A stretch of 64,000 nt of DNA from Fibrobacter succinogenes. Lineage in GTDB: Bacteria; Fibrobacterota; Fibrobacteria; Fibrobacterales; Fibrobacteraceae. Shown in pieces: positions 25,659 through 35,226 of this stretch. The notes beneath the pieces were generated by a model. It was not told where the DNA came from. It was given only the letters and a program-made list of their open reading frames with translations, and searched no databases. The stretch is from positions 62,001 through 126,000 of the forward strand of contig CACWNW010000008.1 of NCBI GenBank assembly GCA_902762305.1. Direction: 5' to 3'. The position numbers were made by a program, and so were the translations under genes. Each line of letters begins with the position of its first letter. Positions within the stretch are counted from its first letter, which is position 1.

Positions 25659-25678
25659 TAGGCATCTTTTGAGGTTGT

Positions 25679-28600
25679 ATGAAATTAACGAAATACCCTA
25701 GCGCGATTCCGTTCCTGCTTTTTGTTTTTTGCAGTATTTTCGTCCAGATGGGACTTTTTGTCCATTTCCAGCGCTGGCTCTCCTTTTCGTTCGAAGGCTC
25801 GGCCTTCTGGTGGCGCAGCATGCTGCTCCAGGTCGCCATTTTCTCGCCTGCCATTTTCATGATGCCTGCGGCAAGTTATTTCGCGGGCCGCTTCCACAAG
25901 GGCCGCGTGATGGCCTGGTCTTCGGTGGGAATGCTCGCCGCCGTTATCGCTATCGTTGTCTGTTATGTGGCTGGTGCCGAATGGGTCGCTTACGGCCTGC
26001 TCGGCCTTTACGGCGTCTTCCTCGCGATTCTCACCCCGGCCAAACTCGGTATCATGAAGGAGATGGTCGAGGGCGAAGACCTCGTGAAAATCAACTCGTG
26101 GTACATGGCACTTTCCGTGCTCGGTACCGCCGGCGCAGCGTTCTTCGCGATGGGGCTTTCGGGAAGGCCCGATTCTCCGGTGAGCATCGATCTCACGCTC
26201 TGGATTTACCTCGGGCTTAGCGCGCTTTCTACTCTCGCGGCGTTCTTCATCCGCGTCGGCGCTACCCACGATACCCTGAAGTTCCGTTCTCCCCGGCGCA
26301 ATTTCGCGGCCACGTGGAGGCACCCGATTGTGCGCCTCGCCATCCTCGGACTTTCCGCCATCTGGGGCGTCACGCAGATTTTCCTCATCCTCATCCAGAA
26401 CATGACGGACATGCTCAACACGGCGGTCATCCCGATTTCGATGTTCATCGTCACGGTGGGCTACGTGCTGGGTGCGCTTTCGGCCAGCTGGGCGTCGAAG
26501 GGTTTCGTCGAGACGGGGCTTATCCCGTTCTCTGCCGCAGCTTCGGCCATCACGATGTTCGCGCTCCCGTTCGTGCATAACGACTGGCTGCAGGCGGTCC
26601 TTTACGGCATCATCGGGTTCTGTGCGGGTTCTTCGTTCGTCATCCTGCGTACGGTTATCCAGAATTTCACGCGCCCCGATACCGCGGGTCGCATCCATGC
26701 GGTGGCGAACACCATCCAGATGGCGTTCCTCGTGCTTATCATGGGCGGGCAGACGTTGCTGCTCATCTTCACTCCGGTGACGCTAGACTACTGCTTCATG
26801 ATTCTCGCGGTGATTCTTGCGCTCAGCTTCATCATGAACCTGAGGCACACCCCGATGCCGCTTTTGCGTGCGGCGCTCCGCTTTGCGTTCGCCTTCGTTT
26901 TCCGTTACCGCGTCAAGGTCGTGGGCGTGCAGAACATTCCCGAGACCGGCCCGGTTCTCCTCGTGGGCCCGCATTTCAGCTTTATCGACTGGGCGGTGCT
27001 CCAGATGACATCTCCCAGGCCGCTGCGCATAGCGAGCAACCGCAACACGTTTGCCGACTGGTACCAGCGCTGGTTCTCGCACGGAAAGTTCTTTATCAAT
27101 ATCAACCGCCGCGACCCGGCTCCCGCCATGGAACGGATTCACGATGCGCTCCTGCGGGGCGAGGCCGTAGTCATCTTCCCCGAAGGCGAAGTTTCCAAGA
27201 AGGCGTTTATTTCGGAATTCTCGCTCGACTATTCCAAGGCAATCGAAGGCACGAACGCGCCAATAGTCCCGTTCTACATCCAGGGCCTGTGGGGTAGCCG
27301 CTACAGCCAGGCCTCCGAATGCGTGAACCGCCCGCAGGTATTCAACCGCGTCATCAGCGTGGGTTACGGTAAAATGCTCCCGGTCGGTACGTCCGAAGAA
27401 GTCATCAACAGGGAACTGCACTTCTTGGGCGCGGACATCTGGAATGTCGCGATGGATCAGTCCCAATCGACGATTCCGCTCTGGTTCAAGGCGATGCGCA
27501 AGCGCCGCTTCCGCCCGATACTTATCGATCCCGCGGGTAACCACGTGAACGGTTACGGCATGATTCGCCTCTGCCATTATTTCGGGTGCATTATCAGGTC
27601 GGAGACCAGGGGTGAAAAGCACGTCGGGTTCATGCTGCCCACGAGCAGGGATGCCGCGCTCGGAATCATCTCGATTCTCGGGACGGGCAAGACGAGCGTG
27701 AACCTCAATTATTCCGCTCCCGTCGATACGATTCTCGGGTGCCTCGAGAAGGCGGACGTTGGCGCGGTCGTGACCACGCACGCCTTCTACGACAAGCTCT
27801 GCGGCAGGAACGCCGCCTTCGGGCAGATTGCCGAAAAATACCGGATGATTTACCTCGACGAAGAGGAAGCGAAGATTTCTTCGGTGAGCAAGTTCCTTTC
27901 GACCGCGATAATCATGGCATGCCCCGGAGCTCTTTTGCGCAGGCTCTGGTTCTCCGCGGCGAAACTTAGCGACGATGCCGTCATCCTTTTCAGTTCGGGT
28001 TCCGAAGGTACGCCCAAGGGTGTCGAACTCACGCACAAGAACATCATCTCGAATGCGCAGCAGGGTGACTATGTCATAAAGCTCTGCCGTACGGACGTGA
28101 TGACGGCGCTGCTCCCGCTGTTCCATTCCTTCGGGTTTACGCTTACCTTCATCTTGCCGCTTTTGGACGGCGTGCCGATGGTGCTCTGCCCCGACCCGAC
28201 CGATATCAAGACGCTTGCGCGCGTGTGCGCCCAGTACAAGACGACCATCATGATGGGGACTCCCACGTTCCTGCGCGCCATCGCCATCAACCGCTGGGTC
28301 CACCCGATGTGTCTCGATTCGCTGCGTTACATTATCGCGGGCGCCGAAAAGCTCCGTCCCGAAATGCGCGAGGCGTTCAAGCTCAAGTTCGGCAAGGACA
28401 TCTACGAAGGGTACGGCTGTACGGAACTTACCCCGCTTGCCTCCATCAATGCCCCCAACGTGTTGCTCGATGACTTCCTCACCATGGAAAAGTGCAGCGA
28501 TCCTTCGAGTATCGGCCTGCCTCCTCCCGGCACGGTGGTCGCCATTATCGATCCCGAAACGAACGAGTTCCTGCCGCAGGGTGCCGAAGGCATGCTTGTC

Positions 28601-29083
28601 GTGACCGGGCCGCAGGTGATGAAGGGCTACCTGAAGGACAAGGAAAAGACGGACAATGTCATCCTCGAAATCGATGGGCGCCGCTGGTACAAGACGGGCG
28701 ACAAGTGCTCCATCACGAAGGACGGGTTCGTGCAGATTCTCGGGCGCTACAGCCGCTTCGCGAAACTCGGTGGCGAAATGATTTCCCTTACCGCAGTGGA
28801 ACTCCGCATCGCCGAATCGAAGGTGCTCGACAACCAGGAATTCGCCGTGACCGCTGTTCCCGATTCGTCGAAGGGCGAACGCATCGTGCTTCTGGTCAAG
28901 GGCGACCTCGATACCGAGGAAATTTCCCGCAACTTGCGCAAGGCGGGAATTCCGCCCCTGATGCTCCCGGGTTCCGTGTTCTGCGTCGATAACGTCCCGA
29001 AGCTCGGTAGTGGCAAGTGGGACTTCAACGGCATGAAAAAACTTGCTGTTGAACTTGTCAACAGCAAGGCTCAGAATCGTTAG
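25679..29083 (+). CDS. Lysophospholipid transporter / acyltransferase / acyl-ACP synthetase fusion
   Basis: 1134 residues in three parts. About 1-400: a major-facilitator transporter of the LplT type with around twelve hydrophobic segments. About 415-600: a PlsC-type acyltransferase with HFSFID (HX4D, about residue 431) and FPEGE (about 499). About 620-1134: an adenylate-forming acyl-ACP/CoA synthetase with SSGSEGTPKG (about 773), YGCTELTP and KTGDK...GRYSRFAKLGGE. In enterobacteria LplT flips lysophosphatidylethanolamine inward and Aas (acyltransferase plus synthetase) reacylates it. Here all steps sit in one membrane protein, as in a number of other bacteria. Convergent with the sigma54 activator gene, 19 bp between stops. 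Confidence 0.92.
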   Translation: MKLTKYPSAIPFLLFVFCSIFVQMGLFVHFQRWLSFSFEGSAFWWRSMLLQVAIFSPAIFMMPAASYFAGRFHKGRVMAWSSVGMLAAVIAIVVCYVAGAEWVAYGLLGLYGVFLAILTPAKLGIMKEMVEGEDLVKINSWYMALSVLGTAGAAFFAMGLSGRPDSPVSIDLTLWIYLGLSALSTLAAFFIRVGATHDTLKFRSPRRNFAATWRHPIVRLAILGLSAIWGVTQIFLILIQNMTDMLNTAVIPISMFIVTVGYVLGALSASWASKGFVETGLIPFSAAASAITMFALPFVHNDWLQAVLYGIIGFCAGSSFVILRTVIQNFTRPDTAGRIHAVANTIQMAFLVLIMGGQTLLLIFTPVTLDYCFMILAVILALSFIMNLRHTPMPLLRAALRFAFAFVFRYRVKVVGVQNIPETGPVLLVGPHFSFIDWAVLQMTSPRPLRIASNRNTFADWYQRWFSHGKFFININRRDPAPAMERIHDALLRGEAVVIFPEGEVSKKAFISEFSLDYSKAIEGTNAPIVPFYIQGLWGSRYSQASECVNRPQVFNRVISVGYGKMLPVGTSEEVINRELHFLGADIWNVAMDQSQSTIPLWFKAMRKRRFRPILIDPAGNHVNGYGMIRLCHYFGCIIRSETRGEKHVGFMLPTSRDAALGIISILGTGKTSVNLNYSAPVDTILGCLEKADVGAVVTTHAFYDKLCGRNAAFGQIAEKYRMIYLDEEEAKISSVSKFLSTAIIMACPGALLRRLWFSAAKLSDDAVILFSSGSEGTPKGVELTHKNIISNAQQGDYVIKLCRTDVMTALLPLFHSFGFTLTFILPLLDGVPMVLCPDPTDIKTLARVCAQYKTTIMMGTPTFLRAIAINRWVHPMCLDSLRYIIAGAEKLRPEMREAFKLKFGKDIYEGYGCTELTPLASINAPNVLLDDFLTMEKCSDPSSIGLPPPGTVVAIIDPETNEFLPQGAEGMLVVTGPQVMKGYLKDKEKTDNVILEIDGRRWYKTGDKCSITKDGFVQILGRYSRFAKLGGEMISLTAVELRIAESKVLDNQEFAVTAVPDSSKGERIVLLVKGDLDTEEISRNLRKAGIPPLMLPGSVFCVDNVPKLGSGKWDFNGMKKLAVELVNSKAQNR

Positions 29084-29102
29084 TTTGTTTGAATCGCGGT
29101 GA

Positions 29103-30629
29103 TTACTTGTGGGAAGCGATTCCCAGCTTGTTCATGCGGTAGTTCATCATGCGGGGCGAAACACCGAGCGTCCTGCCTGCGGCAGAGAGGTTCCCGTCGT
29201 TCTGCTTGATGGCTTCCGTCAGGATTTCCTTCTCGTAGTTCTGCAGCATCACGTCGAGGGGCGCTCCCGTCAATACGATGGAGTTCCCGTTGCCCGATGT
29301 GAGGCTTGTCTGCAGGGAAGGCGGCAGGTTGAAGCTGTGGATGCATTCGTCCTTCGCGGTGAGCACGGCTCGTTCCATGCAGTTCTCGAGTTCGCGGACG
29401 TTGCCCGGCCAGTAGTAGCTCATGAGCATGTTGATGGCCGTCGTCGAGAGCCTCGCGATCTTTTTCCCGTACTTGAGATTGAACTTGTCGATAAAGTGTT
29501 CCGCCAGCAATATGATGTCGCTCTTGCGCTTGGCAAGGTCGGGCATCACGATGGGGAATATGTTCAGGCGGTAGTAAAGGTCTTCGCGGAACTTGCCCTG
29601 GGCCATGAGCTCTTCGAGGTTACGGCTCGTTGCGGCCAAGAAGCGCACGTCCGCATGGATTTCCTCGTTGCTGCCCACGCGGCTGAAGGTGCGTTCCTGC
29701 AAGAAGCGTAACAGCTTCACCTGGGTCTGCATCGTCAGGTCGCCGATTTCGTCGAGGAACAGCGTCCCGCCGTTTGCCGCTTCCGCGCGTCCGATACGGC
29801 GGACCATGGCTCCCGTAAAGGCTCCTTTCTCGTGCCCGAACAGTTCGCTTTCGACGAGGTTCTCGGGGAGGGCGGCGCAGTTGAGCGTGATGAAGGGCTT
29901 GTCCTTCCTTGGAGAGAGGTTCACGATGGCGCGTGCAATCATCTCCTTGCCGGTACCGCTGCCACCGCGGATAAGCACGGTGGCGTCGCTCGGGGCTACC
30001 TGGCGGAGCTGTTCGTAGACAATCTGCATCTCGCGGCAGTTGCCCACGATTTCGCTGGGATTGTTCGAGAGCATGTCGCGCAGTTTGCGGTTCTCGTCGA
30101 TCATCGCCTGCTGCTCGTTGCGCAGTTCGATGCATTCGTTTGCGGCATCGCCCGTGATGTTGGCGATGATTTCGAGCAGGGCCACGTCGCGGTCAAGGTC
30201 GGTGGTGCCGTCTACGGGGCGATCGATCGAAAGGGTTCCGATAATCTGTTCGTCATGGATGAGCGGCACGCAGATGAACGCCACCTGGGTGTCGTAATGG
30301 CGGCTCCCGGTACGGTTCAAGAACCTGGAATCCTTGCGCAGGTCGGGAATCACATGGCTGATGCCGCGTTCGGCAACATGGCCCGTGATACCTTCGCCCA
30401 TGCGGTAGAATCCGCGCTGCTTCTCTGCTTCGTCCAGCCCGCGTGAAGCCTCGATTTTCAGGGTGTCGCCGAACAGGAGCGCGAACGTGCCGCGCAGCAT
30501 GCCGAGTTCCTTTTCCAGGATGTCGAGGACGTTTTCAAGCAATTTCTCCACGTTGCGTTCGTGTATAATCGCGACGCTTATTTTCTGGATGACCGAAATT
30601 TCGGGACCTATGGGAGATGGCATGTTCAT
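29103..30629 (-). CDS. Sigma54-dependent transcriptional activator with GAF sensor (NifA-like architecture)
   Basis: 508 residues. A GAF-type sensory domain occupies about 20-170, a sigma54-interaction AAA+ domain about 195-425 (GGSGTGKE Walker A, GHEKGAFTGA loop contacting sigma54, GGTLFLDEIGD Walker B, WPGNVREL), and a Fis-type helix-turn-helix the end (GNLSAAGRTLGVSPRMMNYRM). The order matches NifA-type regulators, but no nitrogenase gene is nearby and the target is unknown. The GAF domain could sense a small molecule or redox state. Monocistronic on the minus strand, starting 50 bp from the end of dapL. Confidence 0.9.
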   Translation of the reverse strand: MNMPSPIGPEISVIQKISVAIIHERNVEKLLENVLDILEKELGMLRGTFALLFGDTLKIEASRGLDEAEKQRGFYRMGEGITGHVAERGISHVIPDLRKDSRFLNRTGSRHYDTQVAFICVPLIHDEQIIGTLSIDRPVDGTTDLDRDVALLEIIANITGDAANECIELRNEQQAMIDENRKLRDMLSNNPSEIVGNCREMQIVYEQLRQVAPSDATVLIRGGSGTGKEMIARAIVNLSPRKDKPFITLNCAALPENLVESELFGHEKGAFTGAMVRRIGRAEAANGGTLFLDEIGDLTMQTQVKLLRFLQERTFSRVGSNEEIHADVRFLAATSRNLEELMAQGKFREDLYYRLNIFPIVMPDLAKRKSDIILLAEHFIDKFNLKYGKKIARLSTTAINMLMSYYWPGNVRELENCMERAVLTAKDECIHSFNLPPSLQTSLTSGNGNSIVLTGAPLDVMLQNYEKEILTEAIKQNDGNLSAAGRTLGVSPRMMNYRMNKLGIASHK

Positions 30630-30678
30630 AAAATAGCAATATTGTTTAAAGTGACGCGATGTGTCATTCTGGGCGTTA

Positions 30679-31887
30679 TTATAATCTTTCCCTTATTCGT
30701 TTCAGGGCTTCGCAGGTGCGTTCGTAGTCGCCGAAGGCGGTCATGCGGAAATACCCTTCGCCGCAGGGGCCGAAGCCGCTGCCGGGGGTGCCCACGACCT
30801 CGCAGGTGGCGAGCAGCCGGTCGAAGAAGTCGAAGGACTTTTCGCCGCCTTCGATTTTCCACCAGATGTACGGGGCGTGCTCGCCGCCGAACACCGTGTA
30901 GCCCGCATCCGTCAGTTCCTTGCGGATGACGCCGGCCGTCTTCATGTAGCCCGCGATGACGGCTTTCGTCTGCTGCCAGCCGACTGGGGAGTAGATGGCC
31001 TCGGCGGCACGCTGGGTCACGTAGCTCACGCCGTTGAACTTGGTGCACTGGCGGCGGTTCCACATGGCACGGAGCTTGGAAAGTTCGTGCGGAATGACCG
31101 TGTAGGCGCAGCGCACGCCGGTAAAGCCCGCCGTCTTGCTGAAGCTGCGGAACTCGATGGCGCAGGTGCGGGCGCCCGGAATCTCGTAGATGGAGTGCGG
31201 GAGGCTCTCGTCCTGGATGTAGCAGTTGTAGGCGCCGTCGAACAGGATGATGGCCCCGTTCTCGTTCGCGTAGTCCACGAACTTCTGGAGCGTCTCGCGG
31301 CTGAGCACCGTACCCGTCGGGTTGTTCGGGCTGCACAGGTAGATCATCTGCACTGGGTTCTTGGGCAGGTCGGGCTGGAAATTGTTCTCGGCGGTCGACG
31401 CGAGGTAGGTGACCTTAGAAAAATGTCCGTCATTCTGCAACACGCCGGCGCGTCCGGCCATCACGTTGGAGTCCAGATAGACCGGATAGACGGGGTCCGG
31501 GATGGCGACTTTTACATTTTCTGTAAAAAGTTCCTGGATGTTCGCCACGTCGCACTTGGAACCGTCGCTCACGAAGATGTCGTCCGGGTCCATCTCGATG
31601 CCGCGGGAGGTGTATTCGCCGGCGACAATCGCCTGCCGCACGAAGTCGTAGCCCTGTTCGGGCCCGTACCCGCGGAACGTCCCCTTCTCGGCCATCTCGT
31701 CAACGGCCTTGTGCATGGCCTTGATGACTTCGGGAATGAGCGGAGTGGTCACGTCGCCGATACCCAGGCGGATGATGTCGGCGTCGGGTTTCTTTGCCTG
31801 GTATTCGGAAATCTTCTTTGCAATAGTGGAGAACAGGTAGCTGCCGGGCAGCAAGTCGTAGTTCGGATTGATGATTGATTCGTTCAT
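30679..31887 (-). CDS. dapL: LL-diaminopimelate aminotransferase
   Basis: 402 residues, standard length. A PLP-dependent fold-type I aminotransferase with the DapL-typical start (NPNYDLLPGSYLFSTIAKKI), RLGIGDVTTPL, SDGSKCDVANIQ, the CSPNNPTGTV motif and the PLP lysine in SFSKTAGFTGVRC. It converts tetrahydrodipicolinate directly to LL-diaminopimelate using glutamate, the shortcut pathway to lysine and peptidoglycan diaminopimelate. dapF, the next enzyme of the pathway, is encoded 116 bp upstream on the same strand. Confidence 0.96.
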   Translation of the reverse strand: MNESIINPNYDLLPGSYLFSTIAKKISEYQAKKPDADIIRLGIGDVTTPLIPEVIKAMHKAVDEMAEKGTFRGYGPEQGYDFVRQAIVAGEYTSRGIEMDPDDIFVSDGSKCDVANIQELFTENVKVAIPDPVYPVYLDSNVMAGRAGVLQNDGHFSKVTYLASTAENNFQPDLPKNPVQMIYLCSPNNPTGTVLSRETLQKFVDYANENGAIILFDGAYNCYIQDESLPHSIYEIPGARTCAIEFRSFSKTAGFTGVRCAYTVIPHELSKLRAMWNRRQCTKFNGVSYVTQRAAEAIYSPVGWQQTKAVIAGYMKTAGVIRKELTDAGYTVFGGEHAPYIWWKIEGGEKSFDFFDRLLATCEVVGTPGSGFGPCGEGYFRMTAFGDYERTCEALKRIRERL

Positions 31888-31902
31888 AAATTTTCCTGTA
31901 GT

Positions 31903-31992
31903 GTCATTCTGAGCGAAACGCCGTAAGGCGTGTAGTCGAAGAATCCAGTCATAAACTTCAGGTCTGGGTCCTTCGCCTTCGCTCAGGGTGAC
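31903..31992. repeat. Long intergenic hairpin (GTCATTCTGAGCGAA type)
   Basis: GTCATTCTGAGCGAA (31903-31917) is the imperfect inverse of TTCGCTCAGGGTGAC (31978-31992). Inside is a short perfect hairpin ACGCC-GTAA-GGCGT (31918-31931). Fills the gap between dapF and dapL. Same general family as the 27-bp units at 21909. Confidence 0.8.
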
Positions 31993-32003
31993 GCGTCGTT
32001 AAT

Positions 32004-32876
32004 TCAAATTGTTCCTCTGAAAACCTCTGCGGCAGGGCCGGTCATGAGCACCGGGCCGTTTTCTTCGTGCTTGATATGGAGCGTTCCGCCGTCCAGGATG
32101 ACGTCGGCTTCGACGCCCACGCGGCCAGTGCGCTGGGCCGCGACGAGGGTTGCGCAGCTCCCGGTTCCACAGGCCATAGTGACGCCGCAACCCCGTTCCC
32201 AAACCCGCATGCGGATTTGGGTGGGCGTCCCTTGACCCGAGTGGATAACCTGAGCGAATTCAATGTTGCAGCGGTCCGGGAACTGCTTGTCGCATTCCAG
32301 CACGCGTCCCCAGTTTTCCAGCTGAATCTTTTCAATGTCGTCTACAAAAATGACTGCATGCGGATTCCCCATCGAGACCGTCTCTGCGGTAAAGTCGTAG
32401 CTGTCCGCGGTGAGCTTGATGGTCCCGAGGAAGTTCCGCGGGTCGCCCATGTCCACGCACACGCGCCCGTCGTCTAGGAGCTCGGGCTTCACGAGCCCGC
32501 TTTTCGTGTGCAGGTTGAATACCTTCTGCCCCGGCTTCGCGAGCCCGCGGCTCACGATGAACTTCGCCACGCAGCGCGTCGCGTTCCCGCACATGGCGGC
32601 TTCCGAGCCGTCGGCGTTAAAAATGCGCATCTCGAAATCGACGCCGTTCGCGACGGACTTGGATGCAGGGCTGACCCCCGCATCGTCGAGTACCAGGCAG
32701 CCTTCGCCGTCCATCGGTGTTACGATGACTACGCCGTCTGCACCGATACCGAAACGACGGTCGCACAACTGGATGACGCGCTGTTCGAATTCCGCGCCGT
32801 ATTTCACTTTTTGACCCGGTTCCAATAAAATGAAATCGTTGCCGAGTCCTGTCCATTTAGAAAAATTGATAAGCAT
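32004..32876 (-). CDS. dapF: Diaminopimelate epimerase
   Basis: 290 residues from the ATG at 32876, which starts the conserved INFSKWTGLGNDFILLE region; a longer frame to 32903 has no homologous extension. The two catalytic cysteines lie in AMCGNATRC and MACGTGSC. It interconverts LL- and meso-diaminopimelate, the peptidoglycan cross-linking residue and lysine precursor. A short insertion (DDAGVSPASKSVANGV) lies after the GADGVV motif. Together with dapL downstream it forms a diaminopimelate pair. The region before the start (32904-33025) is AT-rich with an AAAACCGCGGTTTT palindrome near 32930. Confidence 0.95.
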   Translation of the reverse strand: MLINFSKWTGLGNDFILLEPGQKVKYGAEFEQRVIQLCDRRFGIGADGVVIVTPMDGEGCLVLDDAGVSPASKSVANGVDFEMRIFNADGSEAAMCGNATRCVAKFIVSRGLAKPGQKVFNLHTKSGLVKPELLDDGRVCVDMGDPRNFLGTIKLTADSYDFTAETVSMGNPHAVIFVDDIEKIQLENWGRVLECDKQFPDRCNIEFAQVIHSGQGTPTQIRMRVWERGCGVTMACGTGSCATLVAAQRTGRVGVEADVILDGGTLHIKHEENGPVLMTGPAAEVFRGTI

Positions 32877-33025
32877 GCCCCCTAATTGCAAGAAGCGTGC
32901 CAATTTTACAGATTTTGTTAAAAACGCGGAAAACCGCGGTTTTCGCCGAGAATGGATGTTTCTACAAAATGTAATATTTACAATTTATGTAAAAGAAAGT
33001 GTTTTATTTTACATTTTTCGTAAAA

Positions 33026-34027
33026 CTACTTGGCGCTGGCCTTACGCCCGTCCATCCATGCGAAGATGTTAGCAAGAATCGTGCCGCTAATGGAGTGGTA
33101 GATGCAGCTCAAAGCGCAGGGGACAACGCAGAGTGCCGCTTCGGGGTGCAGGGCGAGGTTCTCTGGGGTGGCGAAGAACCCTGCGGCTAGGACGGTTGCC
33201 ATGCCCGCGTTCTGCACGCCGACCTCGATGGCGATGGTGCGCTTCTTGGCAGTGTTGAACTTGAACAACCTGCCGACGCTGTAACCCAGCACGTAGCCGA
33301 GCGCGTTGTGGCAGAACACGACCGCGAGCACGAGGAACAGGAGCCCGACACCGTTGAGTACAAGTTGCGGGTGCACGGTGACCATCACTCCGCCCACGAT
33401 AAGCATGAGCCCGATGACGCCGACCGCCGGCATGTTGGCCTGGATTTCCTTGAATACGGTGCGGTGCCCGAGGAACACGTTGAGCAAGAACCCGATGGTT
33501 ACCGGGAGGATGGTGACGTAGAGGATGTTGAGGAACATCCCGAGGGCGTTCACGTTGATGCTAGTATCCGCAAGCCACAGTACGAGCAGCGGGGTCATGA
33601 TGGGAGCGAGCAGCGTGGAGACGGTCGTCATGCCCACGGAGTAGGCCACGTCGCCTTTAGCGAGGAAACTCATTATGTTGCTCGAAACACCGCCCGGGCA
33701 GCAGCCTACGAGCACGATACCCACGGCGAGGTAGGGGTCGAGCCCGAAAATCTTGGTGAGCGTGAAGGCCACCAGCGGCATGATGGTGTATTGTGCGACG
33801 GCCCCGAGCAATATGTCGAGCGGGCGCTTGAAGAGAATCTTGAAATCCTGCACGGAGAGCGTGAGCCCCATGCTCAGCATGATAACCCCGAGGATGATCG
33901 AGGAGACGTTCCCGTGGACCCAGCCGAAGGCTACGGGAACGAAGAATGCAACGATGGCGCTTGCGATGACGAATGGGGAAGCGTAGGTGGAAAGTGTGTG
34001 GCACACGGCCCGGATAATCTTGAACAT
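33026..34027 (-). CDS. Bile acid:sodium symporter family (BASS) transporter
   Basis: 333 residues, almost entirely hydrophobic with around nine to ten membrane segments. Family signatures include MLSMGLTLSVQDF, the GCCPGGVSSNIMSFLAKGD motif (Na+ binding region) and EVGVQNAGMATVLA, the second crossover motif. BASS proteins import organic anions with sodium; substrates in bacteria include pantoate, pyruvate-like acids and bile acids, and the one here cannot be assigned. It stands alone on the minus strand. Confidence 0.9.
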   Translation of the reverse strand: MFKIIRAVCHTLSTYASPFVIASAIVAFFVPVAFGWVHGNVSSIILGVIMLSMGLTLSVQDFKILFKRPLDILLGAVAQYTIMPLVAFTLTKIFGLDPYLAVGIVLVGCCPGGVSSNIMSFLAKGDVAYSVGMTTVSTLLAPIMTPLLVLWLADTSINVNALGMFLNILYVTILPVTIGFLLNVFLGHRTVFKEIQANMPAVGVIGLMLIVGGVMVTVHPQLVLNGVGLLFLVLAVVFCHNALGYVLGYSVGRLFKFNTAKKRTIAIEVGVQNAGMATVLAAGFFATPENLALHPEAALCVVPCALSCIYHSISGTILANIFAWMDGRKASAK

Positions 34028-34063
34028 GCGTAAAATATAGTGAAAAAAGGATTGTTGAGCTAC

Positions 34064-34783
34064 TTAATGCCTTATTGGGTGTAGGCGAATTTTGTCGAGG
34101 TCGGGGAAAAACTTCTGCAGGTCGCTTGCAGGGAATGGCTTGCCGTGCGCGGGGTAGATTGTCTTGGGGGCTGCGGCAAGAATTGTTTGCCACGACTGCT
34201 TGAACTGTTGCAGGTTCTCTATCCAGATGATGACGCGCTTTTGACTCGGGAAGTTGTTCATGGCGGCATCTCCACAGAAGAGTTTGTCGCCGATTAAAAG
34301 CGAAATATGGTCTGCCGTATGGCCCGGAGTTTCGAGAACTTCGAACGGCAAATTAAGTGCGCAAAATTCTTCGGAATCTGTTGTAATGAGTCGCGGTAGG
34401 TATTCGGGCTTGATGGCAGGAAACTTGTGTTCGCCTTTGCCGCAGAGCGCGAGGATTTTGCAGAACAGGTATGCGCGCTGGCTGGAACATCCGCCCTCGA
34501 ACGAGTTCTGGCCTTTTTTGAGCCGCTCGATGGCTTTCGGGTGCAGGATGACTTTTGCGTCCGTGGCGGCGAGAACCTCGTTCAAAAATCCGGCATGGTC
34601 GTCATGCGCATGCGTGAGGAAAACGTAACGGATGTCTTTCGGGAAAATGCGTTGGCGTTTTAGTTTGTTTGTGAAACGCTTGAATCCGCCATTATAACCG
34701 GTGTCGATGAGGATGTATCCGACATCCGTGGAAATCAGGTAGTTGTTGACGATGCGGCTTCCGAGATTGAAAATCCGTGTCAT
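34064..34783 (-). CDS. Metallo-beta-lactamase-fold hydrolase
   Basis: 239 residues from the ATG at 34783, which overlaps the TGA of the RDD gene (ATGA); the frame is open to 34894, but the extra part lies inside the RDD gene. Metal ligands are all visible: THAHDDHAG (HxHxDH), TPGHTADH, GDAAM and PAHGKP. The fold covers glyoxalase II-like and lactonase-like enzymes. The sequence does not say which, and there is no signal peptide, so it should act in the cytoplasm. Translational coupling to the RDD membrane protein suggests a functional link. Confidence 0.88.
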   Translation of the reverse strand: MTRIFNLGSRIVNNYLISTDVGYILIDTGYNGGFKRFTNKLKRQRIFPKDIRYVFLTHAHDDHAGFLNEVLAATDAKVILHPKAIERLKKGQNSFEGGCSSQRAYLFCKILALCGKGEHKFPAIKPEYLPRLITTDSEEFCALNLPFEVLETPGHTADHISLLIGDKLFCGDAAMNNFPSQKRVIIWIENLQQFKQSWQTILAAAPKTIYPAHGKPFPASDLQKFFPDLDKIRLHPIRH

Positions 34784-35190
34784 TTCGATGTGCTTGGGGA
34801 TGATATTTCTACGACATCGGTCTTTGCAATTCTGTCGCCGATTCTTTTCTTTGTAATCAAGTATGCGAAGATTTCGATCCAGTTTAATAACCAAGTTACG
34901 TTTCGGAGGATTCTTCTCCCGGTGGAAACGGGGGCCTGCGTTTCGGCGTCGACGACTTTCAATTTCATCACTTTTTTACCGATGCTGCCGCCGCTTGGAA
35001 TGTCGCGGAATACGAGATACAGCATTGCGATCAGCGATGCGACAAGCGCCCTGCCTATCATCTCCGGGGACTCTATTTGCCCGTTTCTTTGGAATATCGG
35101 CAGCATGACTAGCAAACCGAATGGGATTGTGTTGATGCATGCCGCGATTACGAAATCGATGAAAAATGCGATTGACCTTGTTTGTTCCAT
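34780..35190 (-). CDS. RDD family membrane protein
   Basis: 136 residues with three to four hydrophobic segments. RDD hallmarks: an Arg followed by AxxID near the N terminus (RSIAFFIDFVI), GSIGKKVMKLKVVD in the middle and RRILRN...IGDRIAKTDVV at the C-terminal end. Function of the family is mostly unknown; some members are linked to ion transport. Coupled by ATGA overlap to the metallo-beta-lactamase-fold gene. Confidence 0.85.
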   Translation of the reverse strand: MEQTRSIAFFIDFVIAACINTIPFGLLVMLPIFQRNGQIESPEMIGRALVASLIAMLYLVFRDIPSGGSIGKKVMKLKVVDAETQAPVSTGRRILRNVTWLLNWIEIFAYLITKKRIGDRIAKTDVVEISSPSTSK

Positions 35191-35226
35191 AAAGAATTCT
35201 TTGTATATGAATATAAGAAATATAGT

